NCBI GenBank assembly: GCA_026224825.1
Contig: JAMFRO010000018.1
Coordinates: 124,001-188,000, forward strand
From: a bacterium
GTDB taxonomy: Bacteria > Pseudomonadota > Alphaproteobacteria > Acetobacterales > Acetobacteraceae
DNA length: 64,000 nucleotides
Direction of reading: 5' to 3'
Shown: positions 16,200 to 25,237 of the stretch, one piece after another
Position numbering within the stretch: the first letter of the stretch is position 1
Layout of the letters: each line of letters opens with the position of its first letter
The notes under the pieces: model-generated
What the model was told of the DNA's origin: nothing
Database searches by the model: none
What the model saw: the letters and a program-made list of their open reading frames with translations, nothing else
Made by a program: the position numbers and the translations under genes

Positions 16200-18394
16200 T
16201 GCCCACCGTATTTCTGCCGCAAGCTCTGGTCGGGATCGGGCGAGCCGGCGAAGGGGGTGGATTGCAGCCCGGCCGGTACCAAAGCGGCATTCGGCAATTG
16301 CTGCTGCATGTCCTGCGTTAAGTCCAGCGCCTGTTGCTGGTTGCGGATAACATGCGGGGTGATCAGCACCAGCAGTTCTTCGCGTGTGCGGTTGTTGGTC
16401 TGCGAGCCGAACAGATCGCCCAGCAGCGGGATGTTCCTTATGCCCGGCAGTCCAGAATTGCCTTGCTGGTCATTATCGGAAATCAGCCCCGCCAAACCGA
16501 TGGTCTGCCCATCCTGAATGGCGATGCGGGATGTGACGGTGCGTTCCGTAAAAGTGGGGGAGTTGAGCCCGGTTGTGGTGATGGTGGGCGCGACGCCGCT
16601 GACCTCCTGGTCGAGATCCATGGTCACCAGCCCGTCGTTGCCGACATGCGGGGTGACGCGCAGGATCACGCCGGTCTCGCGGTAATCGATGGAGTTGATG
16701 ACGGGCGAATCGGTGGTGGTCGTGCTTTGCGAGGTTTGCGCGAGGTAGGGCACGAGATCGCCGACCTGCAGGCTGGCTGCGTGGCCGTCGAGCACCATCA
16801 GCTCCGGGGCTGAGAGCACGCGCACTTTGGTGACTGATTGCAGGGCGGAGATGGCCAGCGGGGCGGCATCGCCACCCGCGCCCGAGAGCACGAAGCCGGG
16901 GAAATTCGTGGCCAGAGCCGAGCTTGCGGCCGTGCTCAGCACGGCATTGATGTCGCCGGATTTGAAGTAGAATTGCGTGCCGTATTGCAGTGCGCCGGTG
17001 AGATCGACCTCGGCGATGGTGGCATCGATGCGGACTTCCAGCGGCACGATGTCCAGCTTGGCCAGCATGTCCTCGATCTGATCATCCTCCTGCGCCGTGG
17101 CATAGACGAGCAAAGCGTTGTTGGGGATGTCGGCGATGATGCGGATGCCCGAGGCGGTGGTACTGGAGGCGCTTGCCGAGAGCGGGCCGAGCAGAGCGCT
17201 GGCCCCGCCTGTCACGGCGTCACTGGTAATTCCTGTTCCGGTGCTGGCGCCGGTGCTGGGCGTTGGGCTGGCGGTGCTGGTTGTGGTGGCATCGGTCGGG
17301 GTGCTGCTGTCGCTGTTGGGTGTGCTGGTGCTGGGCAGTGCTGCGGGGGCGCTGGGCTGGGCGGTGACGTTATCGGGGGTGAAAGCCTGTTGCAGCAGGT
17401 AGGCGGCGTCGTTGGCGCGGCTGTTGCGCAGGTAGAACACATGCCATTGGCGCAAGGTCTCGCGCTGCACCTGGTTGAGCACGCCGTAAACGCGCGTGGC
17501 GTCGCTGAGATAGGATTGTGAGCGGGCGATGACGAGTACGGCGCCGATGCGGTCGAGCGACACCACGGTGACGGCGCCGGGGCCTTTGTTGTCGCCCTGC
17601 TTGGCCAGGGCTGCGGTGAAGGCATCCGCGAAATCATGCGCGTCGCCATTCGTGACCGGGAATAATTCATAGGATTGGCCGGCGAGCGCATCGACATCGA
17701 AGGCCTGGACCAGCGAGGTGAGCGCATCGCGCGTGGCGGGGTCGCCCTGGATGACCAGCGCGTTGCTGTTGGGATCGGCGATAATCGAGCCGCCCTTGGC
17801 GACATAAGGCTGCAGCACGGTGGCAAGCTGCGGGGCGGAGGCATATTGCAGCGGCAGCACGGTGCCGCTGGCAGCGCCGGCAGTGGCGGCGGGGAGCACA
17901 CGGTAGAGCCCGTTGCTTTGCACCAGCATGGCGTTGTTCTGCGCCAGCAGGGTTTGCAGGGTGGGGAGCATCGCATCCTGTGTCAGCGGCACCACCGTGC
18001 GCAATGTCACCGTGCCGCTCACGCCTGGGTCTATGGTGTAGTTCACATGCAATATGCCGCCGAGAATCTGGTCGATGACCGTTTTGATGTCGGTATCCGC
18101 GAAATTGAAGGTGATGTTGCCGTTTGCGGCCATGGCTGGGGTTGATGGCGCGGCCGGTGCAGGGGGTGCTGCCGCATAGCTGGCGCTGGGATAGGCCGGG
18201 GCCATGGCGCTGCTCACGGGTCCGCTCACGGGTCCGCTCAAGGGTGCGGCGGATGGGGCCGGTGCTGCCGCCAATGGCGTTGGCGGGGCCGGCGTGAGCT
18301 TGGCTGGGGTGAGCATGGCCGGCGGGTTGGGCGGCAGATGGCAGGCGCCGAGGAGCAGCAGGCTGAGCAGGGCCGCGTTTTGAATGTTACGCAT
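16196..18394 (-). CDS. gspD: Type II secretion secretin GspD (lipoprotein)
   Basis: GspD forms the outer-membrane channel of the system. The ATG at 18394 gives 732 residues. The leader 'MRNIQNAALLSLLLLGAC' has a lipobox at Cys18, so this secretin is predicted to be lipidated. After a Pro/Ala linker the N0 domain starts at 'ITFNFADTDIKTVIDQIL', followed by N1-N3 domains. A Ser/Thr/Pro-rich insert ('TPNSDSSTPTDATTTS') interrupts the N3 region. The C-terminal secretin core includes 'PELMVLDGHAASLQVGDLVPY' and ends 'REELLVLITPHVI'. The start overlaps the stop of the upstream gene by one base (TGATG). Confidence 0.92.
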   Translation of the reverse strand: MRNIQNAALLSLLLLGACHLPPNPPAMLTPAKLTPAPPTPLAAAPAPSAAPLSGPVSGPVSSAMAPAYPSASYAAAPPAPAAPSTPAMAANGNITFNFADTDIKTVIDQILGGILHVNYTIDPGVSGTVTLRTVVPLTQDAMLPTLQTLLAQNNAMLVQSNGLYRVLPAATAGAASGTVLPLQYASAPQLATVLQPYVAKGGSIIADPNSNALVIQGDPATRDALTSLVQAFDVDALAGQSYELFPVTNGDAHDFADAFTAALAKQGDNKGPGAVTVVSLDRIGAVLVIARSQSYLSDATRVYGVLNQVQRETLRQWHVFYLRNSRANDAAYLLQQAFTPDNVTAQPSAPAALPSTSTPNSDSSTPTDATTTSTASPTPSTGASTGTGITSDAVTGGASALLGPLSASASSTTASGIRIIADIPNNALLVYATAQEDDQIEDMLAKLDIVPLEVRIDATIAEVDLTGALQYGTQFYFKSGDINAVLSTAASSALATNFPGFVLSGAGGDAAPLAISALQSVTKVRVLSAPELMVLDGHAASLQVGDLVPYLAQTSQSTTTTDSPVINSIDYRETGVILRVTPHVGNDGLVTMDLDQEVSGVAPTITTTGLNSPTFTERTVTSRIAIQDGQTIGLAGLISDNDQQGNSGLPGIRNIPLLGDLFGSQTNNRTREELLVLITPHVIRNQQQALDLTQDMQQQLPNAALVPAGLQSTPFAGSPDPDQSLRQKYGGQ

Positions 18395-18957
18395 CAGTAG
18401 TTTTGTTCGATCATGAGTGCGGGGTTGCTCGAAGGGTTGAGGGCCGGCTGGGTCTGGCCGGGTGCTGGGCTGTCCGGCGGCGGGGGGCTGCTGGTGCTGC
18501 TGCTGGAAGTGGCGGCGGCGGCGGTGAATTGCGGGCGCAGGCTGAGTGTGCCGTCCGGCCCCGTGAGCTCGACATGATCGGGCGCGATGCGGTTCAGCGC
18601 ATAGCCGTCGATGGTGCCGCCCTGGTCTATCACCTGCGGCTTCTGGCCATCGGCCGCGAACACCGCGGCGCGGGTGGCGCCGGTGATGATGATGGCGGAG
18701 AGGCGCGGCAGGCTGCCGTCCGTGGCGGCACCGGCCTGGTCCGCCGGGCGCCGGCCGGGGGTGAATAATGGCCGCGCCAGCGCTGTGCCGGCCCATTGGC
18801 TGATCGCTGTATCGGTGGTGTCAGGCGATGCGGGGGGCAGCAAGGCGGGCAGGTGGCGTGTTGGCGCGGCGGGGGGTGGCCATAGCCAGAGTGTGGCGAG
18901 CAGGAGGGAGAGCGTGCCGGCCAGCACCGGCCGCGCCAGGGGGGCGTAGCTGCTCAT
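18394..18957 (-). CDS. GspN/GspC-like inner-membrane protein of the type II system
   Basis: The ATG at 18957 gives 187 residues. The open frame extends upstream, but that part overlaps gspM and is not protein-like. There is one membrane segment ('LAGTLSLLLATLWLW', ~res 12-27) and then a small periplasmic domain: 'LSAIIITGATRAAVFAADGQKPQVIDQGGTIDGYALNRIAPDHVELTG'. This has the length and pattern of the GspC homology region that contacts GspD, but no PDZ or coiled-coil domain follows, only a Ser/Pro-rich tail. Operons of this type usually label such a gene GspN. No other gspC candidate is present, so it may do the GspC job. It overlaps gspM by 4 bases and gspD by 1. Confidence 0.75.
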   Translation of the reverse strand: MSSYAPLARPVLAGTLSLLLATLWLWPPPAAPTRHLPALLPPASPDTTDTAISQWAGTALARPLFTPGRRPADQAGAATDGSLPRLSAIIITGATRAAVFAADGQKPQVIDQGGTIDGYALNRIAPDHVELTGPDGTLSLRPQFTAAAATSSSSTSSPPPPDSPAPGQTQPALNPSSNPALMIEQNY

Positions 18958-19550
18958 GGTGTAGCGGCGCGAAAGCCGGTGACGGAAAAACTCGCCTGGA
19001 CGGGCTGGTCCTGATCCCCTCCCGGTGTTGCGCTGGTGGTTAGGCTTAGCTGGTCGACGATCATGCGCGGGCGGGACGTGCCGATGGCCTGCCATAACGC
19101 GATGAGCACGGGCCAGGGTGCGGTGACGCTGACCTGCATGCTGATGCGCCGCACCGCGCCATCCGCCTGGGCGGGCTGCAAAGCGGCGCTGTCCAGGCTG
19201 GTGCCGGCCTGAGAGGCCAGATCCTGCAGCGCGGTTTGCAGATTGGCGCCGGCGATCACGTCCGAATCCCCCGCCAGCAGCACCTGGTTGCTGGTTGATT
19301 GCAGCTCCGCTGCGTTGCCGGTTGATTGCAGCCCGGCCGCGCTGACCGCCTGGCGCAATGAAGGGATTTCCGCGTCGAGGGCGGCCAGATGGGCGGCCAG
19401 TTGCTGTTGCTGCGCGAGGGCATCGGCGCGTGCGGTGTACCAGCCGATCAGCGGTGCGGCCGTGCTCATCCACAGCAGCGTGGCGGCGATGAGGGTGAGA
19501 GCCACGGCCAGCGCCTGGCCGCGCCTGCCGTCGGGCAGAGCGTGCATCAT
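18954..19550 (-). CDS. gspM: Type II secretion inner-membrane protein GspM
   Basis: The 198-residue bitopic protein has one membrane segment at residues ~13-33 ('ALAVALTLIAATLLWMSTAAPL'), a short coiled-coil-prone stretch rich in Ala/Gln/Leu ('ADALAQQQQLAAHLAALDAE'), and a ferredoxin-like periplasmic domain ending with beta strands. GspM pairs with GspL to anchor the GspE ATPase. It overlaps gspL by 4 bases upstream and the gspN-like gene by 4 downstream. Assignment relies mostly on position and topology, since GspM is poorly conserved. Confidence 0.85.
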   Translation of the reverse strand: MMHALPDGRRGQALAVALTLIAATLLWMSTAAPLIGWYTARADALAQQQQLAAHLAALDAEIPSLRQAVSAAGLQSTGNAAELQSTSNQVLLAGDSDVIAGANLQTALQDLASQAGTSLDSAALQPAQADGAVRRISMQVSVTAPWPVLIALWQAIGTSRPRMIVDQLSLTTSATPGGDQDQPVQASFSVTGFRAATP

Positions 19551-20551
19551 TCCGCCACCGTCACATGCATCGAGAACAGATCCGCTTTGCCGTCGGCCGT
19601 GCGGGTGACGGGGGCGGTGAAACTTGGGGCGCGCAGCCCGGGCACGGCGGAGAGCAGATTGATCAGTTGCGCGGCATTGCCGGACTGGCCGTCAAAGGTC
19701 AGATCGCCTGATTTGAGGGTCAGATCGCTGAGCCAGGTGCCGTCGGGCAGAGCGGCGGTGAGGAGGCTCAGCACTTGCAGCGCATCCCCGGCATGGCGGG
19801 CCTGGGCGATGGCGGCGCGCCCCTGTGCGGCGGCGGTGAGCTGCTGGCGTAGGGCCTGGGCTTTGCCCGCCTCGGGGGTGGCGGCGGCGATGGCATCAGC
19901 GGCGGCATTAAGCGCCATTTGCTGGCGTAGGAACGGGGTTGCCAGGCAGGCCAGAGCCAGCGCGCCGCACAGCACCGACAGGCCTGTGCGCAGGTGCTGC
20001 CCCGGCTGCCGGCTGGGGGGTGCAAGGTCGATCCGCCCTGTTTCCGTCTCGATGAAGGTGGGGATGATGCCGGCCCGCGCCAGTGCGGTACGCAGCGCAT
20101 CGGCCTGGGCCCGCGGCACGATGGACAAAGTGAGGCTGAGTTTGCCCCGGGCGCGGTCGAAATTGAGGCCGGAGACGCTCCAGTACAGCTCATCGGCGGC
20201 AAAAGGCGTCAGCCGCTCCATCTCGAAGCCGAGTACGGCGGTGAGGTCGCGTGCCGCCGCCAGAGGCAGCACCACATCGCGGCAGAGCACGGCGCCGTGC
20301 GGCAGGCGCAATGCGGTGGGTAGATGCGGCGCACTGGGGGTAAAGGGGGGGGTAAAGGGGTGCGTCAGGTCGAGGGGGCGCAGGTAGCTCTCTTGCCCCT
20401 CCCGGCGCAGCAGCAGCGTGCCGGTGGGGTGGTCCGTGGCATCGTTGAGGGCGATGATCAGCGCGTCCGCCTTGCGGCCGGACGGGGCCAGCAGGCCGGG
20501 TGCCAGCGACCGCATCTGGGCCACCCACCAGAGGGCAAATTCGGGGAGCAT
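19547..20551 (-). CDS. gspL: Type II secretion protein GspL
   Basis: GspL is the inner-membrane partner of GspM that recruits GspE. I chose the ATG at 20551 (334 residues); a TTG at 20566 is the other option. The cytoplasmic half has an actin-like fold pattern ('RDVVLPLAAARDLTAVLGFEMERLTPF'). One membrane segment follows near residue 180 ('GLSVLCGALALACLATPF'), then a periplasmic part with 'LLTAALPDGTWLSDLTL' and 'LINLLSAVPGLRAPSF', which matches GspL/PilN-type C-terminal domains. It is slightly shorter than enterobacterial GspL. About 110 bases separate it from gspJ, the only real gap in the minus-strand operon. Confidence 0.87.
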   Translation of the reverse strand: MLPEFALWWVAQMRSLAPGLLAPSGRKADALIIALNDATDHPTGTLLLRREGQESYLRPLDLTHPFTPPFTPSAPHLPTALRLPHGAVLCRDVVLPLAAARDLTAVLGFEMERLTPFAADELYWSVSGLNFDRARGKLSLTLSIVPRAQADALRTALARAGIIPTFIETETGRIDLAPPSRQPGQHLRTGLSVLCGALALACLATPFLRQQMALNAAADAIAAATPEAGKAQALRQQLTAAAQGRAAIAQARHAGDALQVLSLLTAALPDGTWLSDLTLKSGDLTFDGQSGNAAQLINLLSAVPGLRAPSFTAPVTRTADGKADLFSMHVTVAE

Positions 20552-20659
20552 CAGCCTGCGCCCCAATCTATGCCCAAATCTACGCCGCGCGTGGTCCGTG
20601 ACAGTTTCATGGCGGGTGCTTAGTCTTTTCAGAAGAGGCGGGAAAATGAAGCTTTCGCG

Positions 20660-21250
20660 TCAACTGGGGGGCGCCTTGCCTTGCGCGCTGTCGAAATCAA
20701 CCGGTGCCGCAACGAGGTCCGGCCAGGTGTGGCCGTTGGCGAAATCGATGTGGATGCGGATGAGCAACGGCAGTTCCTGCTTGCCGGACCAACTGCCGGA
20801 CCATGCCGGGCCGCCTGGTTGCGGTGTGAGGTAGGTGATGCTGAGGCGTGTGATGCCTTGTGCCAGAGGTTCGGTTCTGGCTGGCGGCAAAGGCGTGAGG
20901 ATGATGCCGGCGGGATGCGGGCCGTAGCGCAGGATGAGTGTGCCGTCGGGGGCCAGCAAAATGGCCACATCGGCCAGCCCGTGCAGCCCGGCGCCGGGCG
21001 GCAGGCTTGTGGTGAATGCCATGCCGTCGGCCAGGCCCGTCATGCTGCCGGGCAGGGCCTGGGCGATCATGCGTGTGAGGGCGGCATCGAGTGCCGCCAT
21101 GTTTTCCGGCTGGGTTATGGTGCGGGGGCCGGCGGACCAGGCGGTGAGGCCGAAGCGGAAGCTCTGGGCGATGCCGGCCATGACCAGGCCGAACACCACC
21201 AGTGCGACGAGCATTTCCAGTAAGGTGTAGCCGGCGTCACGGGTTTTCAC
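20660..21250 (-). CDS. gspJ: Type II secretion minor pseudopilin GspJ
   Basis: The protein has 196 residues and a short leader 'MKTRDAG' followed by 'YTLLEMLVALVVFGLVMAGIA'. Prepilin peptidase would cut after the Gly, leaving Glu at position 5. The remainder is a beta-rich domain with the GspJ-type ending 'PLLIRIHIDFANGHTWPDL'. GspJ joins GspI and GspK in the tip complex. Its start overlaps the gspI stop by four bases. Confidence 0.88.
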   Translation of the reverse strand: MKTRDAGYTLLEMLVALVVFGLVMAGIAQSFRFGLTAWSAGPRTITQPENMAALDAALTRMIAQALPGSMTGLADGMAFTTSLPPGAGLHGLADVAILLAPDGTLILRYGPHPAGIILTPLPPARTEPLAQGITRLSITYLTPQPGGPAWSGSWSGKQELPLLIRIHIDFANGHTWPDLVAAPVDFDSAQGKAPPS

Positions 21251-21603
21251 GGGGTGGGGCCCAGGCGCCTGGTGGTGAGTGTGACCTGGCGGTTGCCGAA
21301 GGTTTCGGTGAGCTGCACGGCGTAGAGCGTAACCGGGCCATTGGTTTGTTCGGCCGCGATGCTGAGCCGCCAGCGGAAGCCGCCGCCGTCATCGCCGCTG
21401 AGCTGCTCCGGCTGCAGCGCTGTGAGCACGCCGATGGTCGCGAGGCGGGATTGGGCGCGGACCATGGCCTCCTGATAGCGCGCGGCGGTGGACGCTGCCG
21501 CGGCGCCGTTGAAACCGGCTTGATACAGAACGAGCGTGGCGAGGGCGGCGATGACGAAGGCGGCCATGACCTCCAGCAGGGTAAAGCCGGAATCAGTTTG
21601 CAT
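21247..21603 (-). CDS. gspI: Type II secretion minor pseudopilin GspI
   Basis: The ATG at 21603 gives 118 residues. The open frame runs further upstream, but the leader 'MQTDSG' before 'FTLLEVMAAFVIAALATLVLYQAG' clearly marks the start. Glu is at mature position 5. Residues ~40-80 include 'ARYQEAMVRAQSRLATIGV', the usual GspI helix ('A..LA...L'). GspI nucleates the tip complex with GspJ and GspK. The start overlaps the gspH end by 11 bases. Confidence 0.88.
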   Translation of the reverse strand: MQTDSGFTLLEVMAAFVIAALATLVLYQAGFNGAAAASTAARYQEAMVRAQSRLATIGVLTALQPEQLSGDDGGGFRWRLSIAAEQTNGPVTLYAVQLTETFGNRQVTLTTRRLGPTP

Positions 21604-22003
21604 TGGTCCGCACTTGGCCTGTGAGCCAATCGGCGGTGATGGCGTAATCCTGCCCAGCGCCATCGAGCCGCACCTGGCCGCCGGTAGTACTGCCATCGGG
21701 CGCGAAAACAATGCCGCCTTGGGGCGCCTGGATGGAGATGGTGAGCCAGCCGGGCAGATGCGGCAGGATGAGCGCCACCGGCTGGCCTTGGGCGATGGCG
21801 CGGCCGCGTGCCGCGCGCATCGCCGCCGCCACCTGCCGCGCGGCGGCCTGCGCTTCCAGCCGGTGGCTGTGTGGCGGGCCATAGCCTGTGACCAGCAGCA
21901 GGATGAGCCCCATGACGGCGATGACCACCAGCATTTCCATGAGGGTGAAACCGGAATCTCTACTGCGCCCCGTCTGCGGAGCAGACCTACTGAGCAATAT
22001 CAT
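21593..22003 (-). CDS. gspH: Type II secretion minor pseudopilin GspH
   Basis: The 136-residue pseudopilin has a leader ending 'GRSRDSG' and then 'FTLMEMLVVIAVMGLILLLVTG'. Residues ~50-75 read 'AARQVAAAMRAARGRAIAQG', the typical GspH helix ('L...l..AR..Ai'). The beta-sandwich tail is short. The gene shares one base with the gspF stop (TAATG). Calling it GspH rather than another minor pseudopilin rests on the helix motif and operon order. Confidence 0.85.
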   Translation of the reverse strand: MILLSRSAPQTGRSRDSGFTLMEMLVVIAVMGLILLLVTGYGPPHSHRLEAQAAARQVAAAMRAARGRAIAQGQPVALILPHLPGWLTISIQAPQGGIVFAPDGSTTGGQVRLDGAGQDYAITADWLTGQVRTNAN

Positions 22004-23217
22004 TACTGCGCGATATCATTGAGGCTCAGCATGGCGAGCAGGAGGGAGGACACGATGCCGGCGACGGCCGCACCCATCAGCACGGTGATGGCCGGCACCA
22101 GCAGCGAGACGAGGCGTTGCAATGCCAGCCGGGTGCGCTCCTCATGGATATCGGCGGCGCGCAAAGCGAGCGGGCCGAGCTGGGCGGTGGCCTCCCCCAG
22201 GCGCAGCAGATGCACGAGGCGGGTGGGGAAAACCGCGCTGCGCTGTAGGGCCATTGTCATGCCCTGGCCGGTTTTGGCGCTCTCCGCTGCGGCCAGCACG
22301 GCAGCCTGGGCGGCGCGGTTGTCCAGCACCTGCTGGGCGATGCCCAGGGCGCTGAGCAGCGGCACGCCGTTGACCAGCAGCATGCCGAGGGTGCGGGCGA
22401 AGCGCGCGGCCAGAATCTCGCGGAGCAGCCCGCCGATGAGTGGCAGGCGGAGGGTGAATTGGTCCGCCGCCAGGCGCGGTGCCGGTTTTTGCAGGACCAG
22501 ATGTGCCCCGAAACCAAGGGCGGCCAGAGCGGCGAGCGCGTAGAGCCCGTAGGACGAGACGGCATTGCCGGCGCCCAGCAGGAAGGCGGTGGAGGGCGGC
22601 AGAGCGACGCCGTTCTGGGCAAACAGCGGTACGAATTGCGGCAGCACCTGGGTGAGCAGCAGCACGATGGAGCCGGATGCCGCGAGCAGCAGAATGGCGG
22701 GGTAGATCATCGCCGATTGGATGGTGGCGGTCATCGCGCGCTGGCGCTCCAGCAGCCCGGCCAGGCGTTCCAGCGTGCCGGACAGATCGCCCCCCGCCTC
22801 GCCGGCGCGGACCAGCCCGATATAGAGGCGGGTAAAGCTCTTCGGCTCCGTTTGCAGGGCGGCGGCCAGAGCGGCGCCGTTGCGGACCAGATCGCGGACC
22901 CGGCCGAGCACGGCGGCGACGCGTTTGTTGGGCGGTTCCTCCACCATGAAACGCAAGGCGCGGTCCAGATCCTGGCCGGCGCCGAGCATGCTGGCGAGTT
23001 CGCGCGTGGCATCCGCCAGCTCCGTGCGCCGCAATGCGCCGGTGGCCTTGAGTTCCAGCGAGAGCAGCCCGCGCCCGCGCCCGGCGGGGCTGATGGCCAG
23101 CACCATGGCCCCGGTTTTTTGTAGTTGAGCAGCGATATCGGCCTCGCTCGCGCCCTCGCGCTCGCCGCGCAGCAATATGCCGCCACTGCCCAGCGCGCGG
23201 TAGTGGTAGCGTGGCAT
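22003..23217 (-). CDS. gspF: Type II secretion inner-membrane platform protein GspF
   Basis: The 404-residue polytopic platform protein works with the GspE ATPase. It begins 'MPRYHYRALGSGGILLRGERE', as GspF proteins do. There are two homologous T2SSF domains (residues ~65-190 and ~265-390), with 'LYIGLVRAGEAGGDLSGTLERLA' in the first and 'HLLRLGEATAQLGPLALRAAD' in the second, each followed by hydrophobic helices; three membrane segments in total. Length is normal. Its start shares one base with the gspE stop. Confidence 0.92.
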   Translation of the reverse strand: MPRYHYRALGSGGILLRGEREGASEADIAAQLQKTGAMVLAISPAGRGRGLLSLELKATGALRRTELADATRELASMLGAGQDLDRALRFMVEEPPNKRVAAVLGRVRDLVRNGAALAAALQTEPKSFTRLYIGLVRAGEAGGDLSGTLERLAGLLERQRAMTATIQSAMIYPAILLLAASGSIVLLLTQVLPQFVPLFAQNGVALPPSTAFLLGAGNAVSSYGLYALAALAALGFGAHLVLQKPAPRLAADQFTLRLPLIGGLLREILAARFARTLGMLLVNGVPLLSALGIAQQVLDNRAAQAAVLAAAESAKTGQGMTMALQRSAVFPTRLVHLLRLGEATAQLGPLALRAADIHEERTRLALQRLVSLLVPAITVLMGAAVAGIVSSLLLAMLSLNDIAQ

Positions 23218-24878
23218 TATTCCTCCGCCCGCACGGCGCGCAGGATTTCCTCCAGCGTCGTCTCACCGCGCGCGGCGGCTTCCAGGCCATTGTGCAACAT
23301 GGTTTTCATGCCGCCCGCCACGGCGGCGCGCTCGATGCTGGCCTGGTCCGCGCCGGTGACGATGAGGCGCTCGATCTCGGCATCGGGGAGCAGAAATTCG
23401 GCAATGGCCTGGCGGCCGCGATAGCCGGTGTTGCGGCAGGCCGAACAGCCGCAGGCGCGCCAGATTTCTGCTCCCGTAAAACCGTAGCGCCTGGCGAGGT
23501 CCGGCGGGGTTGGAGCGGAGGTTTTGCAGGCATCGCACAGGCGGCGCACCAGGCGCTGGGCCAGCACACCGCGTAGCACGGCGGAGAGCAGGTAGTCCTC
23601 CAGCCCCATGTCGCGCAGGCGGGTGATGGCGGCGGCGGCGGAATTGGTGTGCAAGGTTGAGAGCACGAGATGGCCGGTGAGGGCGGCGCGCGCCGCGATC
23701 TCGGCGGTTTCCAGATCCCGGATTTCGCCGACCATGATGACATTGGGGTCGAGCCGCACGATGGAGCGCAGCAATGTTGCAAAACCGAGACCGATTTGCG
23801 GGCGTACCTGGATCTGGTTGACCCCCGGCAGTTGATATTCGATCGGGTCTTCGACCGTGATGATTTTTACGCCTTCCGCATTGAGCGAGAGCAGGGCTGT
23901 GTAGAGGGTGGTGGTTTTGCCTGAGCCGGTGGGGCCGGTGACCAGCATGATGCCATTGGGGGCGGCCAGCGCCGTGTTGAGCCGCTCGATCACCTGGGCA
24001 TCGTGCCCCTGTGCAACATAGTCGAAGGATATGGCACTGCGGTCCAGCACGCGCAGGACCAGAATCTCGCCATGCAGGCCGGGGGCGGTGGCGATGCGGA
24101 ACACCACATCCTGGCCGCGCACGGCGATGCGGATGCGCCCGTCCTGCGGCAGGCGGCGCTCGGCAATGTCGAGCCGGGCCAGGATTTTCAGGCGCGAGAT
24201 GATGGCGGGGGCGAGGTGCGCTGGTTGCGTCTCCGCATCCTGCAGCTCGCCATCGTAACGGTAGCGGATGCGTACCCGGTCCTCGAACGGTTCTATATGG
24301 ATGTCGGAGGCGGAGGTCTCCACCGCCTTGGCGATGATGGCGTTGACCAGGCGGATGACCGGCGCTTCCGAGGCCATGTCCTTCAGCCGCTCGGCATCGT
24401 CTTCCGTGGCCGCGTGGTCCGGTGGTGCTGCCTCGGTTTCGGCCTCGGGGTAGAGACGGTCGAGTGCCGCTTCCAATTCTATGGGGATAGCCACTTCGAT
24501 CTGCGTCTCCAACCCCGTGGCGAGGCTGATGGCGGCGGCTGAAAAACGGTCGAGCGGGTCTGCCATGGCGAGGACCAGAATGTTGCGGCCGGGAACGATT
24601 GCCACCGGCAGCACGCGCGCGGCACGCAGAAACCGCGGCCGCAGCCGGTCCGGCAGAAGCGGTTCGTGCGGGTAACTTTCCGCGGTTGTAATCGAAAAAT
24701 CAAGCATGGCGGCCCAGTTTTCCGCCAGCATGCGCTCCGAGACGAGGCCGAGCTGGACCAGGGCCTGGGTTACACTGAGACCGGACTCGCGGGCCATGCC
24801 GCGCGCCCGCTCGATGGCGATGGCATCGCAGATGCCGCCGGCAATCAGCAGCGCGAGTGCTGCATCCGGGGTGGACAT
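23217..24878 (-). CDS. gspE: Type II secretion ATPase GspE
   Basis: GspE is the cytoplasmic hexameric ATPase that powers pseudopilus assembly. I chose the ATG at 24878 (553 residues) because GGGAA lies five bases upstream; an ATG at 24923 is possible but lacks a ribosome site. The GspE/PilB N-terminal domain comes first. The ATPase core has Walker A 'GPTGSGKTTT' at about residues 315-324, 'VEDPIEYQLPGVNQIQV', Walker B 'NVIMVGEIRD' and a His box 'TGHLVLSTLHTN'. The zinc-binding tetracysteine module is complete ('CDAC' and 'CSAC', about 26 residues apart). It is the first gene of the minus-strand operon. Confidence 0.93.
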   Translation of the reverse strand: MSTPDAALALLIAGGICDAIAIERARGMARESGLSVTQALVQLGLVSERMLAENWAAMLDFSITTAESYPHEPLLPDRLRPRFLRAARVLPVAIVPGRNILVLAMADPLDRFSAAAISLATGLETQIEVAIPIELEAALDRLYPEAETEAAPPDHAATEDDAERLKDMASEAPVIRLVNAIIAKAVETSASDIHIEPFEDRVRIRYRYDGELQDAETQPAHLAPAIISRLKILARLDIAERRLPQDGRIRIAVRGQDVVFRIATAPGLHGEILVLRVLDRSAISFDYVAQGHDAQVIERLNTALAAPNGIMLVTGPTGSGKTTTLYTALLSLNAEGVKIITVEDPIEYQLPGVNQIQVRPQIGLGFATLLRSIVRLDPNVIMVGEIRDLETAEIAARAALTGHLVLSTLHTNSAAAAITRLRDMGLEDYLLSAVLRGVLAQRLVRRLCDACKTSAPTPPDLARRYGFTGAEIWRACGCSACRNTGYRGRQAIAEFLLPDAEIERLIVTGADQASIERAAVAGGMKTMLHNGLEAAARGETTLEEILRAVRAEE

Positions 24879-25237
24879 TGTCGTTCCCGTTATTGCGGCA
24901 ATATCCGTCGGCACGGTATCCATGGCACGCTATGTCGCGGCAGGGGCGGTTGCTGGCAAGTGACAGAATCATGTCAGTCCGCTGGGCCGGGCCGCCACAA
25001 TGGCGCAGGGTGCACGATACCCTGGTCCGCGCGCGCAGATTATGAAATTTCAAGGAAAAATCCATGGTGTTTCAAAACAAAGACGTTTCGGTTTATGGCG
25101 CGGCACTGCGCTTGCGAATGCGAATGATTCTAATTAATGTTTTTGTATCAAATCACAATTGCGTAACACGCAAATGATGTTTGCACGGGTAGAGAAGCGG
25201 CGCTTTCTCATCCCGTTCAACAAGCAGGTGAAGTATT
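24879..25237. promoter_or_regulatory. Divergent intergenic region between gspE and the phosphoesterase gene
   Basis: This 359-base gap must hold promoters for the secretion operon (minus) and the phosphoesterase group (plus). Two small inverted repeats stand out: TGACA-N6-TGTCA at 24961-24976 and TTGCGT-N3-ACGCAA at 25159-25173, the latter about 65 bases before the phosphoesterase start. The stretch around 25120-25160 is AT-rich, unlike its surroundings, as expected of a promoter. If gspE starts at 24923 the gap is 45 bases shorter. I see no gene or RNA here. Confidence 0.45.

Noticed and set aside
16334..17521. Plus-strand frames opposite gspD
   Set aside because: They overlap the conserved secretin core; translations are compositionally biased shadows.
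18396..19473. A long N-terminal extension of the GspN/GspC-like protein (359 residues)
   Set aside because: The extra ~170 residues overlap gspM in another frame and are Arg/Pro/Gly-rich noise; the membrane helix right after the ATG at 18957 marks the start.
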